The notes under the pieces are model-generated. The model searched no databases and was not told where the DNA came from. It saw nothing but the letters and a program-made list of their open reading frames with translations. The position numbers and the translations under genes were made by a program. A stretch of 64,000 nucleotides of DNA from Burkholderia savannae (GTDB taxonomy: Bacteria; Pseudomonadota; Gammaproteobacteria; Burkholderiales; Burkholderiaceae), in NCBI RefSeq assembly GCF_001524445.2, contig NZ_CP013417.1, positions 186,001 through 250,000 of the forward strand, given 5' to 3'. This document shows, piece after piece, positions 18,412-28,232 of this stretch (within the stretch, counting starts at the first letter, position 1; each line of letters opens with the position of its first letter).

Positions 18412-19974
18412 TTATTGGTTCCTCAATCGAACGCAGCGGATGTACAACGCGCCAATCGAGTCTCCCGCTGGCCCCACCCACCCACCACATCGCACACCTT
18501 TCATTATCCAGGTGTCCGGAGCATCCACCTGATGTGGTCCATTACCGCCGTTACTCTTGATCGGCCCGAATTCCGCAAAGTCATACGGCTGGCACGTAGC
18601 GCCCGCATTAGCCTTTCCATTATCGCGGTTGTAGAGATCGTCTAGGATGCCGGACATCCACGAACCGCGATAAGCACACCAAAGGTTGCCGTCCGTGTTG
18701 AGCATTTGCTGACCCCGCATGAACATCGTGCCATAGTCATCGACCGACCACGTTACGAAGTTATAGGCGTTGTTGATGATCTCCAGGCCGCCACCATCGC
18801 GCGCTCGAAAGTACGTGCTAACGTCTTGGCCCTCTCGCCAGTTTCTGAGCTGGAAGTCCGCCTGCCAGCCTTGCTTACTGAGCGCCAAGCGGCCACCAAC
18901 GGTACCGCCGGACGTGTTCAGCTTCGAGTCAGGATCGAAGCTCATATCCGTCCACAGTTTTCCGTGATTTTGACCATTGATTGAAAGCCATGCGGCATTA
19001 CGCTCGTTGTTCGTCGTGAGCATGTACGGCACACCATCGCCGCTTTTTACGGCGAACCCTTGCACCCATTGCTGCGTCGCGTAGGTTCCCGATAGCGCTT
19101 GTACGAATGCCGTCGTCGCGAGTCGTGTCGAGTTATCCTTTGCATCCGGTGTCGGGGCTGTCGGCGCTCCAGTCAGCGCTGGCGAATCGAGTAGCGCGAC
19201 GCGCTGAAAATCGACCTCGGTCGAATACAGCGACGAAGCTGATCCCCCTTCCAACTTGATGCGACGGCAAGCGATCAGTCCGCGTGTGCCTTTCGGGTTT
19301 CCGTCCAGCACCTTGCGGATGCGCAGTTTTCGCGTGCCACGCGGAACGGCAGACGATGCACTCAAATACGTCCAACCCGCATCGGGAGGAGCCTTTAACT
19401 GCAGAGATTGCCCGAGAATCTTCGGCGGAGATGCGTCATCGTAGAATTCCGCATCGATATAGAAGCTTCCCCCGGTCAGTCCGCCAGCGAACAGTTCTGC
19501 TTGAAGACTGATCGTGACTCCATCGCCAAGCCCGACGAAGTCCGAGTAATCGACAAAGTAAACGACCTTACCGTCGAGATCACGATCAAGCGCCCAAAAC
19601 GTACCTTCGCCGTAGCTGCCAATGGCTGGTTTGAGCACAAGGCCGTTCGTATCGATGTTGGACGAGTTCCCGGAAAACCACGATGCGCTTCCGAATTCAG
19701 CCGACCCATTGAACAGCAGGTTCGGACTGTTGACTCCGTTGACCCGGCCACCCGTTTGGATGCCCCCCGCAATACTGTCCGTGTAAATTTTTCGGATGCC
19801 CTTCAGAAGCTGCTTGTTGTCGTTTGGATCAAGTTTCATCCCGACGCTTTCGGGTACGGCGGCAAGCTCTTCTTGAACGGTTTGCATGAAGTGGCGAGTA
19901 ACAACAGTCCCTTTGATCCCTTGCGAGGGATCGCCCGGATACCAGTTGCCATCAGGCGTGTTGATTCGTTGCAT
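18412..19974 (-). CDS. Tail fibre protein
   Basis: A 520-residue protein at the position of Mu gpS. The N-terminus (MQRINTPDGNWYPGDP..GIKGTVVTRHFMQTVQEELAAV) is the baseplate-attachment part typical of these fibres. The middle contains DNSTRLATTAFVQ, a repeat known in phage fibres. The end is Gly/Asn/Trp-rich and presumably contacts the host receptor. Its base composition is more AT-rich than the phage core genes, as expected for an exchangeable host-range gene. Confidence 0.88.
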   Translation of the reverse strand: MQRINTPDGNWYPGDPSQGIKGTVVTRHFMQTVQEELAAVPESVGMKLDPNDNKQLLKGIRKIYTDSIAGGIQTGGRVNGVNSPNLLFNGSAEFGSASWFSGNSSNIDTNGLVLKPAIGSYGEGTFWALDRDLDGKVVYFVDYSDFVGLGDGVTISLQAELFAGGLTGGSFYIDAEFYDDASPPKILGQSLQLKAPPDAGWTYLSASSAVPRGTRKLRIRKVLDGNPKGTRGLIACRRIKLEGGSASSLYSTEVDFQRVALLDSPALTGAPTAPTPDAKDNSTRLATTAFVQALSGTYATQQWVQGFAVKSGDGVPYMLTTNNERNAAWLSINGQNHGKLWTDMSFDPDSKLNTSGGTVGGRLALSKQGWQADFQLRNWREGQDVSTYFRARDGGGLEIINNAYNFVTWSVDDYGTMFMRGQQMLNTDGNLWCAYRGSWMSGILDDLYNRDNGKANAGATCQPYDFAEFGPIKSNGGNGPHQVDAPDTWIMKGVRCGGWVGPAGDSIGALYIRCVRLRNQ

Positions 19975-19976
19975 GG

Positions 19977-20549
19977 TTACTCTTCCTGGTAGATGAAGTA
20001 GACGAACGTGTCGGCTGGCTTCAGGTCTTGGAACACGGATTCGAGAATCGGGTCGGCAAACGTCAGCAGCGGCTCGCCAACCGCGCTTTCGTCAACACGG
20101 AAGTAGATTTCCAGTGAAGGCGAGCCGTGTACGGTTACACCCCATTGATAGACGATGTCCTCGATCCAGATCGCATCGCCGATCGCACCTTCGTCAACGC
20201 GAAATGGCTCCAGCTCGACGATTTCGATCCGGTAGCCCAGAGCGTTTGCCAGTCGCTTGAAGTACGCAATTGACATGCCGCCAGTCTCATTGACCTTGGC
20301 GACGACGGTCGATATGCGCTGTTGCAACGTCGCATCCACAGCCGGCGTGATGCCACACACACGCTCCCAATCTGGCAAGAGCTGGTGCGCAAAGAACGGC
20401 GTGATGCCGTTCACGATCGTTTCGGCGTCGGCGAGCGCGCGATCCAGCACCTTTCCTTCGGCAGTCAGCTCGGCCGCGAGACGCGGCTCACGCGGATCGT
20501 ATGAGACGGCAGGAATAAGCCGCCCGAGCAGTTCGGCGTGTTCGTTCAT
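19977..20549 (-). CDS. Baseplate protein, Mu gp48 / DUF2313 (YmfQ) type
   Basis: A 190-residue protein. The pattern LLPDWERVCGI...LQQRISTVVAKVNETGGMSIAYFKRLANALGY is characteristic of the YmfQ/DUF2313 family that closes the baseplate wedge and attaches the fibre. ATG 20549 overlaps the gp47 stop (ATGA), which decides the start. Confidence 0.88.
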   Translation of the reverse strand: MNEHAELLGRLIPAVSYDPREPRLAAELTAEGKVLDRALADAETIVNGITPFFAHQLLPDWERVCGITPAVDATLQQRISTVVAKVNETGGMSIAYFKRLANALGYRIEIVELEPFRVDEGAIGDAIWIEDIVYQWGVTVHGSPSLEIYFRVDESAVGEPLLTFADPILESVFQDLKPADTFVYFIYQEE

Positions 20550-21613
20550 GTCATCGTCCTCAACGTCACCTTGCCGAGCCGGCACCACTCGATCACCTGC
20601 GCATCGACCACTGGGACGACATTGGCCGTTGGGCTTTCAAGCACATAGTCTTCGATGCCAAGCGTATCGTTGATGACGCCGCCGATGCGGTTTCGAATGA
20701 CCATGTCGCCAGGAGACACGATCGCGTTATAGGCTGCGAGACCGGATTCGACAGCCGATTGAGCCGCGTCGAGCGTGATGCCGTTCAGCTTGACGGCCGC
20801 CGTGACGTCGTAGGGCTTGATCGACGGCACGACAACGCGTGCATCCTTGGCCCGCACCGGCCGCTGATCGTCAATGTGCGCCTGCACGGCTTTTAATACG
20901 TCATCCGAAGGTAGGCCATCTTCGGTCACGATAACGACGTCGACCGTGCCGAGCCCCCGACGCAACGGATAGACAAACGCGGCCGTTACGCCGGCCACCT
21001 CCATCGCCCATTGCCAGTAATCATATTTGTTGCCACCGGCCGGTGGACGACGAATGCGCTGCAGCAGACGTGCGAGCAAGCTGTCGAGCGTTTCGATTGC
21101 CGTGCCGCCACGAAGATTGACGATTGCCAGCGTCGCGTCGACGTTGACCGGAGGCACGGTGAGCGTGAGCGCATCGCCATCCTGGCGGTTTCCGTCGACA
21201 CCGGCGTCGACGGCCACCACACTGACGACGAGATTGCCCGTCGCGTCGAATGTGCCATCGCTCGTCGTTACATACGCCGTGCCGTCCTGGTACTTCGCGC
21301 TCAAACCGCTAGCGAGCTGGACACCGGGCTTGCCTGTTACGCGCACCGTGCCGCTGGCGACAACGGCTGGTTTGCGCTCGATGCCGCGCAGGCGTGCATG
21401 CAGGATGAGATTGTCCTCGTCGGCCGTGTCCGGGAATATCTGCTTCGCCGTCCAGACCTGGTGCGCATACAGCCCTTCGATCACGCTGGCCACGCCGCTC
21501 GCGCGCACATAGTGGTCGGAATCCGGGCCGATGTCGGCGTCGGAACGCTGGTTCTTGATCTCGCGCAGAATGTTCGCGCGGACCTGGTCGAGCGTCAGAA
21601 CAGTCGCCGGCAT
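20546..21613 (-). CDS. Baseplate wedge protein, Mu gp47 (gpJ-like)
   Basis: A 355-residue protein of the baseplate J family. The typical features are a helical N-terminus (LDQVRANILREIKNQRSDADIGPDSDHYVRASGVA), a central beta domain and the PPAGGNKYDYWQWAMEVAGV segment. It links the central hub to the fibre network. It is coupled to its neighbours on both sides. Confidence 0.9.
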   Translation of the reverse strand: MPATVLTLDQVRANILREIKNQRSDADIGPDSDHYVRASGVASVIEGLYAHQVWTAKQIFPDTADEDNLILHARLRGIERKPAVVASGTVRVTGKPGVQLASGLSAKYQDGTAYVTTSDGTFDATGNLVVSVVAVDAGVDGNRQDGDALTLTVPPVNVDATLAIVNLRGGTAIETLDSLLARLLQRIRRPPAGGNKYDYWQWAMEVAGVTAAFVYPLRRGLGTVDVVIVTEDGLPSDDVLKAVQAHIDDQRPVRAKDARVVVPSIKPYDVTAAVKLNGITLDAAQSAVESGLAAYNAIVSPGDMVIRNRIGGVINDTLGIEDYVLESPTANVVPVVDAQVIEWCRLGKVTLRTMT

Positions 21614-21963
21614 TACGACACCTTGACCGGATGCTGGAAGTGCTGAACGTCGCCTGTCGCGTCATGCACGTCGATGAGAAGAGCGAGCCAGCTTTTTTCG
21701 CCCGATGCGGACGACACCGATACCTTGCTCGCTCGCCCATCCTTGACCAGGGGCGCGAGCGCCTGCTCGGCATACTGGACTGCAAGGCGACGCACGCGAG
21801 GCGTATCCTTCTCTCGCGCAAGCGTGTGCAGCAGCGAGCCGACGTCCGGCGCGGCCCACCAGGAGCCGAGCGGTGTGGCGAGGCGGATATACACGGCGTT
21901 CGCGAGCGTCGTGGTCCGCGTGCCGGTATATCCGCCTGTTTGCGGGTTCAGAAGTGCGTCCAT
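21613..21963 (-). CDS. Baseplate protein, Mu gp46 (gpW/gp25-like)
   Basis: A 116-residue protein with the GP46 pattern: a YTGTRTTTLANAVYIRLATPLGSWWAAPDVGS start, then a conserved Arg/Ala helix. It belongs to the gp25-like sheath-initiator group, related also to type VI secretion TssE. The gap to the spike gene is 65 bp. Confidence 0.85.
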   Translation of the reverse strand: MDALLNPQTGGYTGTRTTTLANAVYIRLATPLGSWWAAPDVGSLLHTLAREKDTPRVRRLAVQYAEQALAPLVKDGRASKVSVSSASGEKSWLALLIDVHDATGDVQHFQHPVKVS

Positions 21964-22028
21964 GCCGCGATTGTGATCGCGCGCGCGTGGACAATTCAGA
22001 TGATGGAGGTCAGTGAGTGCCGCTGATG

Positions 22029-22631
22029 TCAGGCGACAGGGGTGCCCGTGATGCTGCCCGTTTCCGGATGCTTGTGGCCGTTGAAGCTCTTGCCGCTGAT
22101 CACGGCATCCTTGTCGACGTTCAGGCTGTCGATGCGCGCGCCGTCGCCACCCGACATCGACATGCCGCCCTTGCCGGTGATCTGCTCGGCCACGTTGAGC
22201 GCGTGATCCATATTGACGGTCGGCGTCTTGAAGTTGACCGATTCTTCGGCTTCGATGTTCAGCGTCTTCGTCTTGATGTCGATGACGCGGCCGCGAGCGA
22301 GGACGATGGAATCACCTTCGTCCGTGTACAGCGCCACCTCGCCAGCCTTCAACGCCTTCAACCGATACTGACCATGCTCGGTCGCGATGACGATTCCATG
22401 ACTCGTCTTGCCGCCGACCGGCACCACGACCATCATCGTGCCGGCCGGCGGCGAACTGGTGTAGCCGTAGTGTTGGAATAGTTCGAGGTCGACCATGTTC
22501 TCGCCAGCGAGACCTTCGCCGCGAACGGTCGCGGTCGGGCCGTTTGTCTGCACGCCACCGATCATTCCTCGGAAGGCTTGCCGAATGCCGGAAACCGCAC
22601 GCTGGATGCGCTTGTCGATGTCCTTGATCAT
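22029..22631 (-). CDS. Tail spike / membrane-piercing protein, Mu gp45 type
   Basis: A 200-residue protein with an OB-fold N-terminal half and a repetitive beta-helix C-terminal half. The tip contains His-Lys-His at residues 186-188; in Mu and P2 spikes an HxH motif binds iron at the needle tip. The start ATG 22631 overlaps the stop of the gp44-like gene (ATGA). Confidence 0.9.
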   Translation of the reverse strand: MIKDIDKRIQRAVSGIRQAFRGMIGGVQTNGPTATVRGEGLAGENMVDLELFQHYGYTSSPPAGTMMVVVPVGGKTSHGIVIATEHGQYRLKALKAGEVALYTDEGDSIVLARGRVIDIKTKTLNIEAEESVNFKTPTVNMDHALNVAEQITGKGGMSMSGGDGARIDSLNVDKDAVISGKSFNGHKHPETGSITGTPVA

Positions 22632-23758
22632 TTCATGATGCTCGCGTCGATGGTGGCGTCCGTGACTTCGATCGATGGTCCGCCGCGTTTCTTCTTCCGA
22701 TGCTTGCGGCCCGAATGCGGATGCGCGTCGAGAATCCACACGCCATCTTCCTTCAGGGTCAGCGTCGTGTGCGTGCCGCCTGGACGGCCACCCGTGAATC
22801 GACGCGCCATCAGGAAGTAGATGGCGTCGATCCCGTATTCCTCCCATACGACGTGCACCCGTTGGCCCGGCTTCCACAGCACGCCGTCCGAGGTTCGGTG
22901 TCCCTTGACGCTCGCGCGCAGCGTGTGCGCGGCGAGTGCCGAGTCGGAAATGATCTTGCGCGCACGCGCTTCGGCCGCTGCCAGATTGGGCGCGTCGTGG
23001 TCGACGACTATCTTGGGGCGGTACACCGGCACATCCTTGTCTTTCACGGTCGCCTTGATGGCGTGCTTGCCGGCCTTCGATCCGGTGCCGTGCGCCTGGC
23101 CGAGCACCGTGACTTCCGAGTGTCGCTCGGCGATCGACAAATCCTCGTCGAACCACTCGACGTTGTTGCCCTTACCATCCTCGCGCAGGATCAGGCTCGC
23201 GACGGGCGGGGCATTGTAGTCCGGCCCGCCGACCACGAGCGTGCCGTCCGGATCGAACCACGGCCACAAACCTTCACCCTCGGCCGCGTGAACGAGCGCG
23301 TCCCATGCCGTGTCACCCGGGTCGACGCTGATCTTGTCCCACGTCGACTGCGCGCGCGCCGTGTCGATACGAATCTTCCTGATCCCGAGCGGTTTAACGA
23401 TGTTCGCGACCACCTCCGCTAACGTGACCTGTTTAGCCGTGAAAATCGGTGCCGAGCAGTCGCGCAGGATCGCGGCATAGTCCCGGCCGCTGATCGACAG
23501 CGTCTTCTCGGTCTTGCTGGTGCGGCGACGCACCTGGTCGACGTAGCCGACGAGCACCGTGTCGTCGCCGACCTTCACCTGGACATGCGCGCCGGATTTG
23601 ACCGTGTCCGGCATCTTGCCGGCCGGGCGCGTGAGGCGCACGTCCCACGCGTCGGCCGGCGTCAGCAGATCGGAATCGATCGAATACGACGACCAGGCGC
23701 TGTGCGCCTTGCCACCGATCAGCAGCGTCACGTCGTCATTGGGCGAAGCCACGGACAA
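22628..23758 (-). CDS. Baseplate hub protein, Mu gp44 / gpP (late control D family)
   Basis: A 376-residue hub protein. The segments DVRLTRPAGKMPDTVKSGAHVQVKVGDD and VGYVDQVRRRTSKTEKTLSISGRD are typical of the gp44/gpD/gp27 fold. The spike encoded next sits on this hub. It overlaps the neighbouring genes. Confidence 0.9.
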   Translation of the reverse strand: MSVASPNDDVTLLIGGKAHSAWSSYSIDSDLLTPADAWDVRLTRPAGKMPDTVKSGAHVQVKVGDDTVLVGYVDQVRRRTSKTEKTLSISGRDYAAILRDCSAPIFTAKQVTLAEVVANIVKPLGIRKIRIDTARAQSTWDKISVDPGDTAWDALVHAAEGEGLWPWFDPDGTLVVGGPDYNAPPVASLILREDGKGNNVEWFDEDLSIAERHSEVTVLGQAHGTGSKAGKHAIKATVKDKDVPVYRPKIVVDHDAPNLAAAEARARKIISDSALAAHTLRASVKGHRTSDGVLWKPGQRVHVVWEEYGIDAIYFLMARRFTGGRPGGTHTTLTLKEDGVWILDAHPHSGRKHRKKKRGGPSIEVTDATIDASIMK

Positions 23759-25046
23759 TGTCTCCTCGCTGAATGAAGTTCGGATTGCGGATCTGTGAAT
23801 TCAGGCGCAGCAGCTCCGTCGAGCGCAAATAGTCTCCGTACCAGAGATGCGCCAGCAACGTGAGATTCGACGGCGCATCAACCGTGCGCGAAATGATCGG
23901 CGGCAGGACGTCGATCACCTTGATCGCCAGCTCCTGCACCGACAGTGCCGTCTCTTTTAACGGCTCGATAACGGGCCGAGCCTGTTCGACCGGCACGGCC
24001 GCGCGTACGGCGTCGATCGCGGCCTGGATCAATCCACGCGTATCGTTCGCGATCTGCTCGACCTGATCCGGCGTCAGCGTCGGGGTGTCGGCCTCATTCG
24101 CCAGGATGTCGGATGCAACGCTGGCCGTCACCGTGGCAACGACAACCGCCGTGACGGCCGTGACGAGCTGGATGTCCGATGCGTCAGCGGCAACGGTGCT
24201 AGGACGTGCCGGTGCATACGGCGTGGCGGGGTCGGTCGAGCTGCTGGGTGCGGCCGTCGTGGCCTGCGTGCCAGGAATGACGAGCGGCTGGCCAGCGGCC
24301 GACGCTGCAGGCAGCTTCACGACCGTCTTCATCTGGTCGCGCATGTCGTTCCAGTCAGACATGACGAGTCCTGGATCGAACGAACGGAAATCCGCGATAC
24401 CGCTGACCAGGCCGATCAGGTCCGACGCGAACGCGCCCGGCCAGGACAGATAATCGACCGTCGCACGTCGAAAGCCGACGACAAGCGCCGTGATCGGACC
24501 GAGCGCCTCGCTCAGGACATCGCGCAAAGCATTGAGTCGGCGCAGGCCAGCCTTCATCGTCTTGAGCAGGCCGACTGCTCGCTCGAACATGCTGGTGCCG
24601 GCATCCTGCGCGGTGGTCGCGAGCTGCGCGGCGGCGTCAGCGGTTTGCGTCGGCCGCTGCTCAATGAAGAACGGATTGGCCGGCGTCGAGCGCTTGAACC
24701 GCATCTCGATCACACACGCGTCGACGTTCTCGGCATCATGGGACACGTGCGCGCCAATGAGCTGCATGCTTGGCATCGACCCGAACACCGGATGGATCAG
24801 TTCGCCCGGCCCCTTGATCGCGAGTGCGCCGAGCAGCGCCTGCATCCGATCCTCGTAATCGTCGCCGAAGAAGATCGCGGTAATACTGGTGGTGTGCGCC
24901 TTCAGGCCGAGATCTTCAACGTCTTCGCCGTCGACGTGCGGCACCGCGTATTCAGCGGTATCGCGGTCGATCGTATCGTCCGTGTGCTGCGCGTCGAACG
25001 GAACGCCGCGAAACGAAGCATCGAGCAGGCTATCTTTCCATGCCAT
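23736..25046 (-). CDS. Mu gpN-like DNA circularisation / tail protein (gp43)
   Basis: A 436-residue protein. The N-terminus MAWKDSLLDASFRGVPF opens the DNA-circularisation N-terminal family of Mu-like phages. Residues 100-150 carry the usual SHDAENVDACVIEMRFKRSTPANPFF stretch. The start ATG 25046 lies at the stop of the tape-measure gene. It is needed for tail formation in Mu; the circularisation name is historical. Confidence 0.87.
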   Translation of the reverse strand: MAWKDSLLDASFRGVPFDAQHTDDTIDRDTAEYAVPHVDGEDVEDLGLKAHTTSITAIFFGDDYEDRMQALLGALAIKGPGELIHPVFGSMPSMQLIGAHVSHDAENVDACVIEMRFKRSTPANPFFIEQRPTQTADAAAQLATTAQDAGTSMFERAVGLLKTMKAGLRRLNALRDVLSEALGPITALVVGFRRATVDYLSWPGAFASDLIGLVSGIADFRSFDPGLVMSDWNDMRDQMKTVVKLPAASAAGQPLVIPGTQATTAAPSSSTDPATPYAPARPSTVAADASDIQLVTAVTAVVVATVTASVASDILANEADTPTLTPDQVEQIANDTRGLIQAAIDAVRAAVPVEQARPVIEPLKETALSVQELAIKVIDVLPPIISRTVDAPSNLTLLAHLWYGDYLRSTELLRLNSQIRNPNFIQRGDIVRGFAQ

Positions 25047-25047
25047 A

Positions 25048-27300
25048 TCAGAATCTCCGAGCCGCCTTTTGGCCAGCCATCGTGACGAAGTCGTAGAGGT
25101 GCTGGCCATCGAGGTTGATGGTGAAGTGTCCCTCGACAACAGGCGGCTTCTCGTCCTTCTTCTGCGCGAAGATCGCGTCGCCGATCATTTTGCCGAGCTT
25201 CTCCCCCCATTCGTGGCCGAAGTATCCGGCGACGGCCCCGACGCCCGCGCCGACGATGTTGCCTGCGACGGGAACGACCGAGCCAAGCGCCGCGCCGGTC
25301 GCCGCACCAGCAGCCATCCCGGCAAGACCACCAACAGCACCGCCGGCAACACCGACGTAAGCGGCTTTCTTCTCGTCAGCCGTCTTCGACTGATCGCCCG
25401 CGATCGAAAACGCCTCGAGGCCGCTTGCGATCGCCAGCAATGGGCCACCACGCGTGCCGATGGCTTTCGCCATGCCTGCGAACCGTGCGCCGAATCCCGC
25501 CGCGCTGGCCGCGCCTGCGACACCTGCGCTCGCCAGCCCGGCATCGGCTGCCGCCACGGCGCCGGCAGCGCGGCCGCCGGTCACAAACCGCATCAGACCC
25601 GCGCCCAGGAGGATGGCCGTCAGCCCTTCGAATGCGAGCGTGGTGCCGGCAATTGCTTTCGCGAGGCCCGGGTATTCCTTCGCATAGTTCGCGAGCTTCG
25701 ACGCCGCGTCGCCGAGCTGGTGATTCAATCCGCGCAGGGCGTCCATCTCCGCGATCTCGGCCTCGTTCTTGAGCTGCTGCGCCTTGAACCCGTCCATCGC
25801 TTTCACGACGTCGAAGTCGCCTGCGATCGTGCCGCCTCCGCGATCCCATTCGTGCATGGCGGCTTCATACACCTCCTGCCGCTTGTGCTTCTGCGTGATG
25901 TAGCCGGTCAGCGCCATCACTGACTGCTGGTTGCCGAACAGCTTGCCGATCGCCGAACCCTGCAGCAGGTTCGCCATGTCCGTCAGCAATTCCTTGTCCT
26001 CGCCCGGTTTGGCGGTTTTCAGTTTGCGCTGGATTTCCTGGTACTTCTTGTCGCTCTTGAAGATCGTCTCGATCGTCGCCTCTATCGCGTCGAGCATGTC
26101 GCCGCCGCGCGCCAGGGTCCGCATTTTGACGCCCTCGAAATCCTTGATGCCGGCGCGTTTCGCCGCGTGGGCCAGCTCCCGGCTCGACATCTGGTTGAGC
26201 AGGTCGGTCACGTTCGTGCCGGCCTGACCGGCAGTGCCAGCCGTGGACATTGCCGTTTCGTTCAGCGCCAGAATCTTCGCGTAGCCGCGCGCGCCCGAGA
26301 AACCCGCATTGCCTGCGGCCGCCATCTGCGCCGGAAGGTAATGGCTCAGGTCCGGGAACTTGAATTCACCCATGTGGCTGGCGACCGCCCCCATGTCCAG
26401 AACACGCCCGGTATCGTGCTCTTCAAAGCGCAAGTTCTGCACGGCCTTGACCGCGACGTTGCCCAGGTCGACCGGGTCGGCTCCCTCGGCTTGCGCACCT
26501 CGCTGCAGTTTCGGCAGAAGCTCGAACGCGGCTTTGTGTCCAAGCGCGTCGTGAGCCATCAGTTTTTCGAGGGATTCCATCGCTTGGTCGAGCGTCCCGC
26601 CACCCTCCTGAACAGCCGCGTAAACAACTGCTCGCAGCTCATCGGTGGCCTTCACGCGATCCTTCGGTGCAAGGTTGCGATAGCTGGTGTTCGCGATCAT
26701 CGCCAGATGCTGATCGAACCGCATTGCCTGGCCCACCGGGCCGGACAGCACGCGCGCGCCCGCATAGGCTCCGGCAATCCCTTCACCGACACGCAGCATG
26801 CCGTGCGAGCCGCGAGCCAGTAGGCTTTCCCGTTCGACCGTCTTGCCAAGTTCCTTGTTCAGCTCAGCGACCTTGCGCTGAACGGCTGCGAATGCACGAG
26901 CTTGTTCGTTCGACGACGAGAAGCCGGCCCGCGCGAGTCGGTTGTACGACGCGACCGTCTGATCGATTTCGCGCCGGATCGTCTGTTCCGATCGAATGTC
27001 GAGCTGCTGACGGGCATTGGCGAGCCGTTGCGACCCGGTCAGCACGTTACGGTTCGCGCGCTGATACGCAGCCTCGGTCTGCGCGACATTGCGTTGCACG
27101 GCTTGCTCGGCCTGCGCGCTCTGCGTCATGCGGACGTTGTACAGCATCCGGCTCGTCGACACGGCGACGCGCGACGCGTCGGTATAGGTCTGCGTCGTCT
27201 GGCGCACGCTGCGCTGGACATTGCGTTCGGATTGCTGCGCCGGTGCGGACACCTGGTCGCGCATCCGAATGGTCATGCCGACGGCGAGATCGCGAGACAT
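25048..27300 (-). CDS. Tail tape measure protein
   Basis: A 750-residue protein that sets tail length. It is rich in predicted coiled coil over residues 1-180 (long Gln/Arg/Ala runs). Hydrophobic Gly/Ala segments at about 560-690 include GVAGGAVGGLAGMAAGAATG, thought to insert into the host membrane during DNA entry. It sits directly after the frameshifted chaperone pair, the fixed position for this gene. Confidence 0.92.
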   Translation of the reverse strand: MSRDLAVGMTIRMRDQVSAPAQQSERNVQRSVRQTTQTYTDASRVAVSTSRMLYNVRMTQSAQAEQAVQRNVAQTEAAYQRANRNVLTGSQRLANARQQLDIRSEQTIRREIDQTVASYNRLARAGFSSSNEQARAFAAVQRKVAELNKELGKTVERESLLARGSHGMLRVGEGIAGAYAGARVLSGPVGQAMRFDQHLAMIANTSYRNLAPKDRVKATDELRAVVYAAVQEGGGTLDQAMESLEKLMAHDALGHKAAFELLPKLQRGAQAEGADPVDLGNVAVKAVQNLRFEEHDTGRVLDMGAVASHMGEFKFPDLSHYLPAQMAAAGNAGFSGARGYAKILALNETAMSTAGTAGQAGTNVTDLLNQMSSRELAHAAKRAGIKDFEGVKMRTLARGGDMLDAIEATIETIFKSDKKYQEIQRKLKTAKPGEDKELLTDMANLLQGSAIGKLFGNQQSVMALTGYITQKHKRQEVYEAAMHEWDRGGGTIAGDFDVVKAMDGFKAQQLKNEAEIAEMDALRGLNHQLGDAASKLANYAKEYPGLAKAIAGTTLAFEGLTAILLGAGLMRFVTGGRAAGAVAAADAGLASAGVAGAASAAGFGARFAGMAKAIGTRGGPLLAIASGLEAFSIAGDQSKTADEKKAAYVGVAGGAVGGLAGMAAGAATGAALGSVVPVAGNIVGAGVGAVAGYFGHEWGEKLGKMIGDAIFAQKKDEKPPVVEGHFTINLDGQHLYDFVTMAGQKAARRF

Positions 27301-27302
27301 TC

Positions 27303-27829
27303 CTATTTACCCTTGCGGCGTTTGCGCCGCATGCTTTTAACGGTCGGCCCGGTCTTCCCGGGGCGACCGTTCGAACCCTGTCCGCGCAGCGTGGCGAACG
27401 CGGACAGGTAACCCTCCAGCTCCGGTTCGCTCAGGTTCCGGACTCGCTCTTCGCTGAACCCGCAGGGTCCGAGGATGAGGACGGCGAGTCGGAAGTTGCG
27501 AAGGTGGGTTTCCTTTCCTTTCGCTTTTTTTTGAGCAGTTCCTGCTTGGCGTACAACTGGTCATAGTCGACGTCGATCGCCGTGCCGATCAGCTCCGGCG
27601 TGATCTCTTCCTTCGGGACGGTGCCGAGCGACAGCAGGCATGACGAGATGATCGCCGCGTTGACGCGCATGTTCGACACGCCGCCGCCGAGGATCGACGG
27701 ATGCTCATAGGCCGAGATGTTGTCGTCGACCGTCGCGAGACGCAGCTCGAAGTCGTAGTGATACTGGCCACTGCCGGCCGGATATTCGATGCCGTAGTCC
27801 AGCGAACCCTTTTCCGTCATGATGCTCAT
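27303..27829 (-). CDS. Tail assembly chaperone, long form made by -1 frameshift
   Basis: The short frame (27431-27829, 132 residues) contains CTC AAA AAA AAG at 27535-27524. The final A AAA AAG (within 27530-27524) is a canonical -1 slippery heptamer. A slip there continues through a frame open to TAG at 27305-27303, ending in a basic tail (SMRRKRRKGK). This short-plus-extended arrangement before the tape measure gene is the rule in long-tailed phages (lambda G/GT, Mu gp41/gp42). The ratio of the two forms controls chaperoning of the tape measure. Confidence 0.82.
27431..27829 (-). CDS. Tail assembly chaperone, short form (Mu gp41-like)
   Basis: A 132-residue protein read without frameshift. 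It starts MSIMTEKGSLDYGIEYPAG and includes VSNMRVNAAIISSCLLSLGTVPKEEITPELI, the tail-assembly chaperone pattern of Mu-like phages. The last 25 residues after the slippery site are Ser-rich and are replaced in the long form. It overlaps the tube gene by four bases. Confidence 0.85.
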   Translation of the reverse strand: MSIMTEKGSLDYGIEYPAGSGQYHYDFELRLATVDDNISAYEHPSILGGGVSNMRVNAAIISSCLLSLGTVPKEEITPELIGTAIDVDYDQLYAKQELLKKKRKERKPTFATSDSPSSSSDPAGSAKSESGT

Positions 27830-28203
27830 TCCGTCACCCGTCGAGTCGAGAAGATGGTGAGGTCGCGGCGCGCCTCGTTTTCCACGCTGTACTGATCGCC
27901 CATGTCGAGCGTGACGCAGTCGTAATAGCTCACGCGCTGGCCGCCGGGCGACACCGGGAACATGGTCAGCTTGCCGCCCTCCATGTTGAACCAGTCGATC
28001 TCGTCGCCGTCGAGCGGGATCACGACCGTCATCTTCAGCTCGTGTTCCTCGACGCCACGCGCGAAGCCCTTGACGCGGCCCGTGCGATTCATCGTCTTGA
28101 CCGGCTTCTTGCCGGTCTTCGACGTTGGCGACACGCTCACGACCTCGGCCTCCTGGCCGTCGACCTCGAGCACGATCGCGCCAACGTATTCTTCCAATGC
28201 CAT
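27826..28203 (-). CDS. Tail tube protein (Mu gpM-like)
   Basis: A 125-residue protein at the fixed position after the sheath gene. Its NRTGRVKGFARGVEEHELKMTVVIPLDGDEIDW segment is typical of the Mu tube family. It forms the inner tube of the contractile tail. Confidence 0.88.
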   Translation of the reverse strand: MALEEYVGAIVLEVDGQEAEVVSVSPTSKTGKKPVKTMNRTGRVKGFARGVEEHELKMTVVIPLDGDEIDWFNMEGGKLTMFPVSPGGQRVSYYDCVTLDMGDQYSVENEARRDLTIFSTRRVTE

Positions 28204-28232
28204 GGCTGGCTCCTATAGTGTTGCGAAGGGTG

